DNA of 64,000 nt from assembly GCA_946811695.1 (NCBI GenBank), contig OX328123.1:35755660-35819659 (forward strand), in the 5' to 3' direction. Position numbers and translations under genes: made by a program. The stretch comes from Gonocerus acuteangulatus (lineage: Eukaryota > Arthropoda > Insecta > Hemiptera > Coreidae). Below, piece by piece: positions 1 to 46,700 of this stretch (position 1 is the first letter of the stretch; each line of letters starts with the position of its first letter). The notes beneath the pieces were generated by a model. The model had not been told where the DNA came from. It ran no database searches and worked only from the letters and a program-made list of their open reading frames with translations.

Positions 1-1789
1 TTTGAAACGAATATTCATGTTTCTCTTTGTATAGAAGTGTTTTGTCTAACTTCACTGGCAGTGTTTTTAAATGTCATATATTTTAAATGTTAGTTGTATA
101 ACCTCGGAACTACAATATTAAATCGGTAAAGATGCATGTCATTTTTTATTTTGTCTGAAAATAATTGAAGTTTTCCATAAATTAGTAATTGATCATTTAC
201 TTCAGTGTACAAAAGCCTTTGAGGAGCCTGGCGGTATAAAATGTAATTATTCTAATTAACATTTATATGAAATTATGCATTAATGAAAATTTATTCTTTG
301 TTGACACTTCTCCTAATTACCTTCCAAAAGGAATTGTCCATTGTATTATTTTTATGTTCACTGTATCCAATTACTTCATTGTGTTCTAACAGAATTATGA
401 CTTGTCATTTGCCTGGCAATTATCTTAAGTGCTAATTAAATATTAATGTGCCTTAGCTTTAAATAAGTAAATAAATGGTATAAATTTAACTTATCTTGTT
501 TATTAACAGAAGTACTTGAAAAAATAATTAGCTGTTAATTTAAGTATTACTATCCAGTTAATACTCATTTCAGTTTCAGAAAATATCTATTTCATAATTT
601 GAAAGAGAAGCAAGTCCATTTCTATATTTTAAAGGCTTGTATTTTAATAAATTTTAACATGTTTTCGGCTTTAAGATAATTTGTCCAATAGTTTTCAAGT
701 CTTTAACTTTACAAAAATAAACATTGTTTTTTTTTAATCATTTACTTTATGCTTAAAGTAAAATTGTGTTTAACTTTTAATGAGAAATGAGATGTTTTAT
801 ATGATAATAAATCAACCTAACATGGACTTGCACCACTTTCAAAATAATTATATTAAAATACTGTTATCGGCTACAACTTCCAAATATTAGAGAAATCTGA
901 ATTATTTTGCCTGCTAATTGTTTATAGATGATAATATAACTTTGTACTTTATCTATATTTAGCAATGTCTTCATTTTTTCACAAATAGACTTGGTCAGGT
1001 TTGATAATAAACAGTTCACTTTTAGTATTTTCATATATTGAAATAGGTACATTCATATGGGTATCCACTAATATTATGAGATTACGTCACTCGAAACTAA
1101 AAATAGATATTTTAATTTCCTATTACTGACTCTGAAAAATAAATAAAGTCATTGTTTAATTCAGATACAATCTAAGTACCCTTGTATTGAATCTTAGATA
1201 AGCTTTGTTCATTAGTCAATAGAAGCCTTTGTCACTGTTCCTCCTTGTGTTCCAATTCTTTCAGATGAGTTAAAAAATTTCATTCATCGAAACACAGTCT
1301 GGCAAACTTTTGTTGTACTAGTTGTTGCTTATATTTATTTATCTGTGTGATATTTAACCCCTGTTGTGTATTAAGTGCTCACTGCTACCAACATACTTCA
1401 CTGAAATTTCCCTCGTTTCTGTAAGGCACTTTATAGACACCAGGGGTTAATATTACAAACATTCATATATCAATCTAAATCAAGAGCGTCTCTTGCCCTG
1501 TTTACAATTTCTTATATGATGAAATTTTGGAAGCTCAGAACCTTTCTCTCCCTTCTTCTCCTTAGTATTATAATTTTTTGTGTATCTGGCTTAGGTCACC
1601 AACATTTTTTTTTTTTTTTTTTTTACAACCATTTATTTAGAGTCATATTCTTATGTTTGTCAGTATATAAATTATTTATTTTCTACATACTCTAAATGTG
1701 AGGTCCGCTCGCCACCCATATAAAGACTGAGGCTAGTCTCATCATCTGACTGGAGAGGCTTTAGTAATCAGCTGACCATCATGTGTGCA

Positions 1790-1945
1790 AGAACCATTGA
1801 GAGTGCAGAGAACAACCACAACTGTGCGGTGCTCTCATAAACTCGTCCGGTTACACGCAGTGTATTGCAGTCTATCATAGGCAGCATTTATTTTTATGTT
1901 TCTTGATAATTAAACCCCACAAAAGTGTCTGTCCTTTTGTAATTA
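1790..1945 (+). repeat. Unclassified dispersed repeat, copy 1
   Basis: Shares a run around 'gtgtattgcagtctatcata' and its flanks with 13335-13465 in the same orientation. Class unknown; no terminal repeats or coding seen. Confidence 0.5.
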
Positions 1946-2363
1946 TTTTCCAATATGTTTTCTTGAAGACACTATTTAAATCGCAGCGTGAATAAAGCAC
2001 TCCATTTAATAGTAAAAATGAAATCTAGGTACTTTAGTTCTTTTTTTTTATTTACATTTTAATCCCCTTAAAATTGTCTGCCTTTTTTATTATTCATTGT
2101 AAAATTGACTTGATTTGCATTTTTTTTACATTAATGATAGTTCTAGCTTCTGAATAAAACACTGTTTTTGGGCAATATTGTTTTCCACCTTTACCTTACG
2201 CGCAGTACCTGGTGTTCCAAGGCATGTCCAGAGAACACATATTTACCTTCTTATCTACCCAAGAGGTATATTTTAGCAAAATTTCAAGGTGAATAAACCA
2301 CTTCATGAAAAGTGTGTTATCAGCTCCGACTATTTTATTTTATGTCTCTTAATATTTGTTTTA

Positions 2364-2440
2364 TTTATTTAAATTTTAACGTCCATTTATTATTAACTAC
2401 GAATTTTAGGACGGGTTGTCTATAGGTTACCACCCTTTAA
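2364..2440 (-). repeat. 3' tail of a SINE-B type element
   Basis: The reverse complement carries the block 'aaagggtggtaacc' followed by the 'ggacgttaaaatttaaat' end seen in the full SINE-B at 31202-31422. The tRNA-like head is absent, so this is a 5'-truncated copy. Confidence 0.6.
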
Positions 2441-3088
2441 TATTTGTTTTAAATTTGTCTAATATCATTATATTTTCAACATGTTATTTACACCAATTAT
2501 TTACATCAATTATTTACAATATGGTTAGCTAAAATAAGAGAATTAATCCTCTTAACTAAACTGATAAAAACTGAAAACGTAAAGTACAAGTCAGAAGTTT
2601 TGATATATCTCATTTGAAATCTTTCACTTTAAAAAGGTACAATTTATGCTGACTTTCATTGCTATATAACGTCTGTTTGGAGCATTTTAGTAATTTGTGT
2701 CCGGAATAGAAGCCCCCCTCAGATGGATCAATTTTGCTGGTTAATGAAATCATCCTGTTGTTTGTGATGGAGATGTAATATATCAATTTCCAGGGCAAAA
2801 AAAAGAAGAAAAAAAAATTTTGCCCAATATTGTGTCAGGGGGCCATCCTCTACATCGAGTTGGTAGGTTCGATGCAGATTTAAAAATTATTCTTTCATGA
2901 GAGCAATCTTAGTAGCTAGATTCCTACAGAAAGGAATCAAAAAACAAAAACTATTCTTATAATTTTAAAGAACAAATAACAATTGTGTTTTAAGACAGAC
3001 ACAATAAAAATGAATAAAAAAACTCACTATGCAAATTAATTTACTTGATGGATTAATGAAGCCTTAGATTGATATAGGATTCTGTTAT

Positions 3089-3511
3089 ATGATAGCAATT
3101 AATACAGAAGTTGGAAGCTTAACAATAATATTGTTTCTAGCATTAATTTTAGTTGGCATAAATGTTTCCCTTCATTGCTTTATGAAGTATTTGAGAATAT
3201 CAAGCAAAACTGATGAACTTAGACAAAGGATTTGGTTGAGCGATTCCAAGAAATATAGTTACCATGTCTTATGGTGTTCATTTGGAAGCTGTTCATTTGA
3301 CATTGACCTAATGAGGTCAAATAGACATCTATTCGTATTAAGCAACCCCAGGAGGTTTAAAGCCCTTCAGTACTACAACTTATTCTTGGAGAGGTGCTTT
3401 ATTCAAACGCTGTTGAGACAATCAAACATTAATGCGTTCAATGCTGCCGTCACCTTGGCTCACTTTGGGTTACCGCTGTGTTTCATTTTAATTTACTTCC
3501 CATCCGACTGA
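3089..3511 (+). CDS. Hypothetical 140-residue ORF with N-terminal membrane segment
   Basis: Not recognised. An uninterrupted 140-codon frame starting at ATG, longer than most chance ORFs in this AT-rich window. The first 30 residues contain a strongly hydrophobic stretch (about residues 10-32) that could be a signal anchor. The remainder is mixed, with several Cys and basic residues (around 40-60 and 85-90) and a second hydrophobic stretch at the C-terminus (about 120-137). It ends 340 bases before the P450 start codon on the same strand. No splice partner, domain or transposon signature is visible. It could be a small orphan gene, an exon of an unseen transcript, or chance. Confidence 0.25.
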   Translation: MIAINTEVGSLTIILFLALILVGINVSLHCFMKYLRISSKTDELRQRIWLSDSKKYSYHVLWCSFGSCSFDIDLMRSNRHLFVLSNPRRFKALQYYNLFLERCFIQTLLRQSNINAFNAAVTLAHFGLPLCFILIYFPSD

Positions 3512-3854
3512 TGAGAAACTGAATGGGTCCAAGCTCCATACAGTGCTCACTGTCTCTGGGAAGGGGTCAGTCTAGTTGTAAGGACTTGATGAGCTAACCA
3601 TACAGTGCTTGCCTCATTGAATGTGTAAAGCTGATGCTCAATGTATGGCTAGCTTTTAAATATAAAAAAAAAGAAGAAAAAATGTTATCATATTGCAATT
3701 ATTTATGGCTCATATTCAATTTAAACCAGCTCCATATGCCAGCTTTTCAGTGAAAATACTTCCCATGTCTTTCTTTTCCACTGGTGCTACCATTTTTCAC
3801 TAACTGGCATAAAACATTGATGATTAAGAAAATTGTTATTATTTTCAGATTAAC

Positions 3855-36701
<32,847 letters not shown>

Positions 36702-36879
36702 TAGGAATGCATACAGCCTGCTTTGTAAAGCTCCTTTCATAGTTCATAGTCTCTTCTCAGTGCTATTAATGTATTTATGTGTATGTTAAATATTATTGAA
36801 CAACACACCTGACAACTATTTTGCACTTTGTTAGGAACAAAAAATCTGTGATAAATTATTGTTGGTTTTTATATGATTT

Positions 36880-36885
36880 AATAAA
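36880..36885 (+). terminator. Poly(A) signal of the P450 gene
   Basis: AATAAA 179 bases after the stop codon, the first canonical signal downstream. Confidence 0.6.
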
Positions 36886-37050
36886 TATTTATTCAGCTAC
36901 ACTCTTCTTCTTATACTTTATAATTCCTTTACAAAGTGAAAGCAGAAAAAAACCCAATCTCATGGTCAGATCGGTGAATCGAGTTGAACACGTTTCACAT
37001 TTTTGTGGCCTAATATATATAAATTTTGGTTACATTAAAACTAGAGAAAG

Positions 37051-37087
<37 letters not shown>

Positions 37088-37636
37088 AATGTCATCAACA
37101 TAGACGAGTAATGGACTTTTTTTTTTGTATAATTTGTTAAATATCTTGAAGGCAGATCTGACACCTTGGAAATCAAGTAATTCTCTACAACAAAAAAATT
37201 GTTTTAATTTTCATAATAATAACATTATTAGAAAATTATTTTTGAATTTGCTTTGAAAGAAACTCAAGCCTCAGCAGCCGAAAAAAAGAAGAACATAATT
37301 TTTAAGGAAAAAAGAACTTAAAAGTCTAGGGTTGTAAAATAAGTTTTTCATAAAGCTTCTCTTAATTCTTTAAAAGCTGTCAAATGTAGAGGCCTGCTAC
37401 CCTTTGTGGCTGGCCAAGGTGAGACTTCTCTACCCTTCCAGGCAACCCTAAGTCAGGTGATATTAAGTGCTGTCTACTAATTTTGCCTGAAATATTTTTC
37501 ATTCTCTTCTTCCCTATTTACATTACTTACAAATAAATACTTAAAAAAAAGACTATTAATTTTTTAGAGAGTGGTGTCTCTGAAAACAGTCTAATAAGCA
37601 CAAGGGAACATTACACTCTTTGAATGTGTGCCTTGT

Positions 37637-37966
37637 TTACTTTGGCAATTTTTTGTTTTCTGAAAGACAACACTTATCTTGTCGGCCCTTTCCCCCCAAT
37701 ATTTCCAATATAAATAAATTCTTTTCCACGGTCCAGTTGCAATACGTTGTCTTCTTCCACATGTTCAGCCCCATGAGGAGTTTTTCTAATAACTCTCTTA
37801 GAAGAGTCACATGGAAATCTGCCATAGTCACTTTTTTCTTTGTAGCAAATTCAAAAATAATTTTCGAATTCAGTACTATGTGAAAGACAAATTTGTTACA
37901 CCACTTGTTCCTGGTTATTATATAATCTAACAAAAATAGACCAGAATTAAAAACACAGAGCATCAT
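37637..37966 (-). pseudogene. Possible piggyBac transposase C-terminal fragment
   Basis: 109-codon minus frame with RNKWCNKFVFHIVLNSKIIFEF then KKKVTMADFHVTLLREL. This resembles the region after the last catalytic Asp of piggyBac-like transposases (R.KWW..FFH..L..S.I......F). No catalytic Asp is present. Tentative. Confidence 0.35.
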
Positions 37967-38318
37967 ACAAGTCAGTAAACACTGAATAACTGAAGGGATC
38001 TATGTTAAAAACAGCAATGTTCTGTCCTAACTATAAAAAGAAACGGCACTGTACATGAAAGTCCGTAACACAGGAGCTGCATAACTAAGCACTTTCCTCA
38101 GAATTTTTGTAGTGTAGACTACATTACTGAATAATTTGCTGTAAATAGCCTATATAAATAATAGAAAAACGTGAATAGTTCTGTTCATTTACATTTCTTA
38201 TGAGAACTGTTAAATTATTAATTTTGTAAATAATTTGCTTCCAGATTTATGTTAATACATGATACTTTACTACTTAATAAATACACAAAAACTTCATTTT
38301 CCGTCTTTTGATCTGACG

Positions 38319-39291
<973 letters not shown>

Positions 39292-40430
39292 GCAAGGACG
39301 CCCATCGGCAGCTCAAGACAAACATTTATGGAGTGGCTAACTTAGTATGGGCTTACTGCCGTGCCTGGGGGGCAGTAGAATCACATTTTTATTACTATGC
39401 ACCAGGAAATCATAAAGGAGGTAAACTAAGAACATACATTAATTAGAACTTATTACTATTAATTTACCTAAACAATTTATTTTTCTAAATTCACGGAATA
39501 AGATAGTGGGTTTTCATTCTGTGGGGCTAAGCCCCCCCCCCTTTAGCCGCAACTGTGGACGCCAGATGATGATTAGTGAAGTCCAGCCGGCCCGAAGATA
39601 CTCACTCGTGACCGCCTTATCGAAAATTATCTGAGGACTCGTTTTGTCGAAAACGTATTAAGCTTTCAAATCAGTCCAGTCAACGAACAGTTATAGATGG
39701 AAATTTTTGGAATACAATTTTTGACTTCCTAACTTTGTTTCGGCTAGTTAGGAGGTCAACGTATCAAAAGTCCTCGCCCGTAGCCTTTGTGCCGGGGGGG
39801 GGGGGGGGGGGGTTTAAAAGGCCCCATTTTTCGGGTTTTCCCTTATATCTCGGAAACCGTGGGTCCTAGCGACATGACCATTCTATAACAAATGAAAGCT
39901 GATGCAATTTACTACAAGTTCTGTTCAATAAAGTTTTCGAGATATCTTTAGTTTTCGAAATATCCGCTGTTGAAAGTCTGTCATTTTGGGAAAAAACACA
40001 CATTTTTATATTCTCGACCGGATATCTCTTCAACGATGAACCCAAAAAATGAATATCGGCTATAGGGTTGTAGAGCATTCCATTCGCTTCAATAATATAT
40101 ATTACTTTACTATTTTATGTATTTTCTTTATTATTATAAAACTGTGCAAGACACTCCTTTTATCTAGCGTAATCCTACAATATGAAGGATCGCTGTAAAG
40201 GGCAACATTAATTGGGTTCCATGTAGAAATTATGCTGAGAAAATAGACCTGAAGCCTACTAAGGTCAGCGAGTTTCACAGGTTTCAGTTATATAATGATT
40301 TAATTTGTTATGTTAGCTTATTTTGTCACAAAGTAGTGCTGAGGTAGTTCAGTAATTACTTGTATCCGACGTGAACAATCATCTAATTGCTATATTTTTT
40401 CTTATTTTTGCAAAAAGTATTGTTTAATAA
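39292..40430. other. Intergenic stretch before FBXL4
   Basis: No gene recognised. A G tract sits at 39793-39811. Sequence around it (tatctcggaaacc, gttttcgagatatct) looks like an old dispersed repeat but cannot be classified. Confidence 0.5.
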
Positions 40431-40435
40431 TTGCG

Positions 40436-40443
40436 TATATAAA
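40436..40443 (+). promoter_or_regulatory. Possible TATA box of FBXL4
   Basis: TATATAAA 146 bases before the start codon, the only such motif close upstream; in AT-rich DNA this is weak evidence. Confidence 0.2.
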
Positions 40444-40588
40444 CAGTTAAAAATAAGAGGGGCGCACAGTCACGAATGTGACGTTTAATCTTATTTGTAA
40501 ACACTGGGAAGTGCATTTGAAAGGACAACAGAACCTGCTTTCGAGATAACAGTATAGAGTACATCGCTTGAAGTTTATGGCTTAGAGG

Positions 40589-40798
40589 ATGGTAGATTTC
40601 AAGTCCTCATGGATCGATGGAGAGTTAGACTTTAGTGAAGACGATGAAGAACTTATTATTGAACAATATGTTCAAGATGCGTTGGATTTTAGTTCACAAT
40701 ATGGAAGTGACATAAGTATTTCATATACTGCTTATAATATTTCTGGGAGACCTAGTAAATATCCTGATTATGGAGATTTTCCTCAAGCTTTTGTAATG
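40589..40798 (+). CDS. FBXL4: FBXL4 exon 1
   Basis: Residues 1-70. Acidic start, then [22 protein letters not shown], the conserved entry of the N-terminal domain. Donor gtacat is unusual but the phase-0 join to RTYG restores the human order. Confidence 0.88.
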
Positions 40799-43700
40799 GT
40801 ACATATGTATATTTTTAAATTTCTGTTACTAGTGGTATCCTAGGTGACAGTTTAGTTACTTGTTAATTAACTGCTCTAATTTTGTATTAACAGAGAACTT
40901 ATGGGAAATGGTGGGAAGAAGCTCCAAGCAGGTCAGTGGAAATTATGCCACAGAATAATGGAACAACTGTAAGTCAGGATTATATTGGTAAGTAAAATGA
41001 AAGTTTCAGTTGCTTTTAAAGTTAAGAACAACTTTTTTTAAGTTTCATTATTCTGTAGAAAATTAAATTTATGTTTAATACGTTCTAAATTATATTATAT
41101 CTTCAAAAGGCCATTAGGCCTGAAGGCTGACCATGTGAATTACAAAATTTAAACACACAAAAAAAACCGTTTTAGAGGCTTTTTCATTCCAAAAAATGGT
41201 GATAACCTCTTCTGTGAGAGCTTTACAAGCTCTCACGTTCCAGTATTTTTTTTTTTTTTTTTTGGGTGTGTGTTTAACGGCGTATCAACATTAGGGCTAT
41301 TAACGCCGGGCTGTCTACAGTTTTCCACCCTTTTTTTATAGTGCCAACAGCACGTGGTCGGTCACCCATTCAGGTACTGACCACGCCCGATGTTGCCTAA
41401 CTTTGGTGATCTACGGGAACCGGTGCATTCAACGTGGCTATGGTCGTTGGCGAAATGTGTATTAAACATGATTTTGAAAAATGAATTGTGATGTTTTGCA
41501 TTTTTATAACATTATTAATCTGCAGTATTCATACATTTAAATGTAGAAATATTGTGTTAACAGTCACATATATATAGAGATAAAACCTTGTTAACCTTGA
41601 CCAGTTTTGAAAATGAAATTATTTTGTTCAGTGTAATGAATGGAGACTCGTTTTACAGATGATAAATTGCTATTCTTAGTAGGCAAATTATGCGAGGTTT
41701 CCTAGCGTTTCAGTATCGTTTTGCTCTTTCGTTTGCTCGTTGTCCACAATTTAGATGAAATGTTAAAACATTGTTCTGGCCATGGAAAAAAGGATGGAAT
41801 TATTGACAAGAGAGTATCGCTGCTGAGTTTGGAGAAGGAACATCGACCGTATCTGATAGGAATAAAGAACATAAAACGCATTGAAGGCTTTTGTTTCAAG
41901 ATGATTTCTAAGGACAGTTTATCCTTGGGTTATTACCCACGCAGAAGCAATAGCAAACATTGAGAAATTGATGGTGCATTTCGAGAGTCAATCCTAAACA
42001 TTCCCAATTGAACTTCTAACGTTATAAGCGATGCGAGATTGTGCTGTTTGTAAGCGATACACTAAACTGAGATAGCAGAAGCTCACTGCCTTTTTTACTA
42101 GGGACTAGTTTGTAGCCATGTACTTTGTAAAAATATTTTGGTGATTTGTATTTTTTTGTTTTCCGTCATTCTCTGGATAACCCGGATTTTCGTTAACTGG
42201 GATCGGCCCTGGTCTCAGTTGATCCGGATAAACGAAGTTTTACTGTATATAAATTTTAACTGGGGTTGTTTTCGGTATCTACTTGTTAGGATGACTGAAG
42301 ATTTGAAGAAATTATTCCAAAGTTCTTTCATGAGTACAACCTCAATAACTACATTTCTTCAGAATGTGCTAAAAAAAATTACGTTTCCTATCCTCAGTCC
42401 CTGCTTGTTTGTGTTAATTATAATATATTTAAAGAAATGTTTTATGAATCACCTTCCAGATGTGACCTTCGAGCAGAAAGTGTATCCGACAAAAGTGAGT
42501 ATTTATGAGACATACAATCCTGGATCTGTTGTTCGTATTTCTGCTGGTGATGGTACAGGTTTATGGAAGACTCTCTGGGAAGGAACGCCACAGGTTGTTG
42601 GGCCTAGTCCCAGGATATTTTCTCCAGAAATTTCTCCAATTGACTTCATGACATGGTATGTAGATAATTTGTAGCAAACTTCTTATTTAATTATTTTTAA
42701 TTTTTTACATCTCATACTATGCATGTTTTAATAATATGCATTTCATACTATGCAAACCCTTTTAATAAATTTGTTTTGCATTTTTATTTACTTTGTTTTT
42801 TTTTAGCTTACTGAGGATTGAATTTGATCACCGCCAACTCGATTATTATACAGAATTAGATGCAATTTTAATGGTAGGGACAGTGTGCCCGAAGAAAAAC
42901 ACAGATGTTGGACTTATATCATCGAAAATCAAGGGAATGACTATCAACACATTCAACAGCGATGTAATAAATACTTATTTTTTTATTTTACTTTTTTATT
43001 AGTATAGTGTTGGGGTCACTGATCAGGCTAATTTTGTTTCTGGTTATTCTGCATCGAAAAATAGTCGAAAGGTGTCTGAGCGTTTCGTCCAACAGGCCTT
43101 AGGAGCTGAAAAATAAAATAAAATAGGTTGAAAATGCTTTATTTTAAATGTTGAGTTTGGAAAATGATATTGACATGATTCTTTCACCAATTCATTTATT
43201 TTCGAGAGTAGATTAAAACAAAACACCACTGCATACTCTCCTTGTAAGATAAGGATTAAAATTGTATTACAGAAAAGAAGGCGTTATTTATATTACATCA
43301 TTGCAGATAATGAAGCTCTTATAAAGAGACATGAGATTTTAGGAAGAAACAACCTTGTATATACAAAATCCCCCAAAAAATGTTTTCTGATGAGTTGCTA
43401 GTTATGTTGGGAATTTTTTCTTAACTTTTCTGATTATCAAAATAGGCAGAAGATCAATAAAACTACACTGCAGACTTTTTATTATATTTATTTTCTCACT
43501 TCCCTACATGGCGCTTCATCAGAGGAATATATGTTGTAAAGACACAGGCTTACACCCTCAAACTGAGCGGGAGAACCTTCCACAGGCCCTCATCATGTTA
43601 AGGCTGTAAGCCTGTGTATTTATAATATTTTTTCCCCTCAAGAAGTGAAATTTTATTTTTCCTACTTTGATAAATCGTCAGTATAAGTAAAATAACTAAT

Positions 43701-46700
43701 TAAATTATTAGCTTTCCTATTAACCCCTTGGGTACACTTGCTGACTCTAAACTCGCGATTTACTTACTTTACCTGACATGAATAACAGCTCAGACTTGGC
43801 ATGTAATTGCTTTGCCTGAGTTAACGATCACAGCTCAGACATGCATTTGTTTTGCCTGAGTTATGGAATACGGTTGAGACTTGTCAAGAAACGTTTTTGC
43901 CCTAGCTAAGGAAGATAAGCCTATTCCACAATCTTTTTCATGTGCATTCTTGTTCATGCTATTACATTGACAAGTATAAATTTGTAGTTCAAAGAACAAA
44001 TATATACACATTAAAAAAATATGTATTAATATGATCAACAAATGTTATGAATACAATTTTTGTAATTCTTTGATATTTTTTATAAAATTGTCTTAGCATT
44101 ATTAAAATAAATAATAATGGCATGTAAAATTGTAATAATTGAATCATACAATGGTGATGCAGACATTATTAATACTGGATGGCCAAGGCAATCCCATACC
44201 ATGGTAGTCAAATTGATGCATAGGGACTACGTTTGCCTAAATGATAATGATATATTAATTATTGATCATTTTTACATTAAATAAAGAATGTTCAAAATTA
44301 TCGATGTGATTCTTTCTGTTCCAGGTTGACATTGCAAATACTCTCAACTCCCTCTCATCACTGGCACAGCAGTTCAGTGCACTCTTTGAGGATATCAATA
44401 ATGAAATTGAATCTTCATCTTTAGTTCCTAGCAGTGGTCCTTTCGATCAACTACCAGTAAGGATTTATATTAAACCTGCATTACTTTTTCTAATTGAATT
44501 ATTGATTAAAATAAGCCTAATAGATTGATATTTTTTTTATGTTATATTAATATAAATGAAATTCATTTTAAGTATCTTCACATTTCAAGGCGAAATAAGT
44601 TTTGTCCAATTTAACAAATTCTTAGAGGGTCTTTCAGAGGAGATTCAAGTTCAAATCCCCGCTCAAAGTAGTTACAGGGTGTCTACTGTTTGAAAAAGTC
44701 ATGAAAATGTCATGAAATTGAAAATAGGGCACGAAAATCACGAAAAAGTCATGAATTTTGAAAGCATGTCACGAAATTTCAGTTTTACCAGAGTCTTAAA
44801 TAATCCCGTGACTTCCACGCATTCATAATTGTCGCTGTTTTCATAGAGCGATTTAATTCTATCTGTCTACCCCACCCCCTTCCTCTGTCAGATACCTTTG
44901 TTGTAGCATTTACAAATAAATTAAACTTTATTTACATATAGGCTTTCACAAAAGTAGTACACACCATGAGTTGGAATTTGTTGAGCGATGGGCTTGCTAA
45001 TAAAATGCCCTACCTCATGATGGATGTTTAGAAAGGATTCCTCCCTGTAGACTGCTCGATACAAGAAACAAAAACAACATTAACTGTAGACAATGTTTTA
45101 CATCAATGAGGCTGGCAACTTTGACCTTCATTTTCCAGTATAATTGATATCTTTAAAATTACTAATAATAATTAACTTTGGGACTCCCCGTGGTCTATTG
45201 GGTAACGCCTTAGATTCTCATGCGATGATGATGGTGGGTACGAGTCCCACCTGCGGCAGGACTTTTCTCATCTCACGGCTTGTTGAGAAAATTCCTCGCT
45301 GCACCATGAATGTCGGCATTAATGGTCCAGATGTCAGTGCACCATAAAAAAAAATAATTAACTTTAAGAATAGCTGAATACCAAACAAAAATGTTTTGAA
45401 ACATTAGAAAGATAAGCATAACAAATACCGTCTTTTGTTCAAAGGCCAGGAAGGATTGTCTCAGAAAGACTAAGCTCTTCACATGTTGCTATTCCTTAAA
45501 TTAAATGAATTATCTTTAGTTTAAGTCAAAACTAAAGCTTTATCTTTAGTTTAACGTTATTGCAGAACCTTAAGAATTCCCTGCTGCTTTTCGTGTCTTA
45601 TGTATTCCCAAATTTAAAATGATTTATTTATCCATTGCTTATTTGATTTTTCAGGATGAAACAATTTTAAGGATATTTTGTTATTTAGATCTCATTTCTC
45701 TTTCAAGATGTGCTAAAGTTAATAGACATTTCAACCGCCTTGCCACCGATTCACTCCTATATACTGAACTCAACTTGAAGGTAAAATTCTTTATTAACAA
45801 TTATAGATATATTATATGGTTCTTAACCCTTTTGTTGCTCTGAATGAGTTAACTCGTGCTCTACTCTCCGAACCCCTGACGCTCCTCATGAGTTAACACT
45901 TAATGGCCCCGTTGGTTGCGTCTCTGGCCTAGTGCTATTAACCAGTATTAAATCAGTTTGACAAAGAGAGAATAAAGAGAGTTCCCAGCTTCATTAAATC
46001 CAAGCCAACGATTACTGTCTTATCTCTGTGGCATCTAAAGGAGTCATAATGAAATAATGCATTATATTATATATTCTGAGCACTTTTAGGATCTTTAATG
46101 ACTATAGATTTTTTGTAGTGGTGAAAGTAATGGAGGCTTTATATCCCAAATTTTTTGAAATTGCTAGTAGAGTTGATTTTATTATTTATGTGTAGAGTTT
46201 CACCCAATCAATCAGTCCCGTAACAGGCCACAAGGGCCCTGAGGGGCAGATACTATAGAGGTATCTGATTCATGACCATACGGCCCACTAGGGAGATAGT
46301 GTGGTCAGTACTATGCTCCGGCCTCCTGATTTTCCCCTTTGTAGGTATCCATTAATAAATTAATTGAAGACTGGGTTGGCCTTGGAACATTCAAGGAGGC
46401 TGAATCCAACCCATGAACAAAGACACTAGAAGATAAAAATCTTTAGTGCTTGCTCGGGATTTGAACTCAGGTCCTCAAGTATTCTAGGGCAGAGCTCTAA
46501 CACTGAGCTAACCTCGCCCCCAGAGTTTCACCTGATTCTTCAAATATATCATTGCTCAAATATATGTGCTGCTTCCACCTTCATTCGCCAGCAATGAAAG
46601 GATTAATGGACAGGAGATCGATAAATGCTCCTTTTAAAATAAATTACTATATTATTCACTTACTTTATTTTAATTACTACATTATAGGGTGCCATTGTTA

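Larger units (their letters stand above)
1..3088. other. Upstream flank, no gene recognised
   Basis: AT-rich sequence without a convincing coding region. It holds a T tract near 1603-1624, a segment near 1790-1945 that recurs at 13335-13465, a segment near 2130-2320 that recurs in inverted orientation at 12500-12690, and a SINE tail at 2364-2440. Short ORFs here show no recognisable domain. Confidence 0.6.

Noticed and set aside
41340..41451. 5S rRNA gene
   Set aside because: The 5S-like sequence is fused to a SINE body and A tail and carries substitutions; it is not a stand-alone 5S gene.
41721..41963. 80-codon ORF in FBXL4 intron 2 as an alternative exon
   Set aside because: No similarity to FBXL4 and no matching splice phase; exons 2 and 3 join correctly without it.
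44671..44780. Second mariner or hAT end (tacagggtgtctactg)
   Set aside because: Resembles known arthropod repeat ends, but no partner end or target duplication was found.
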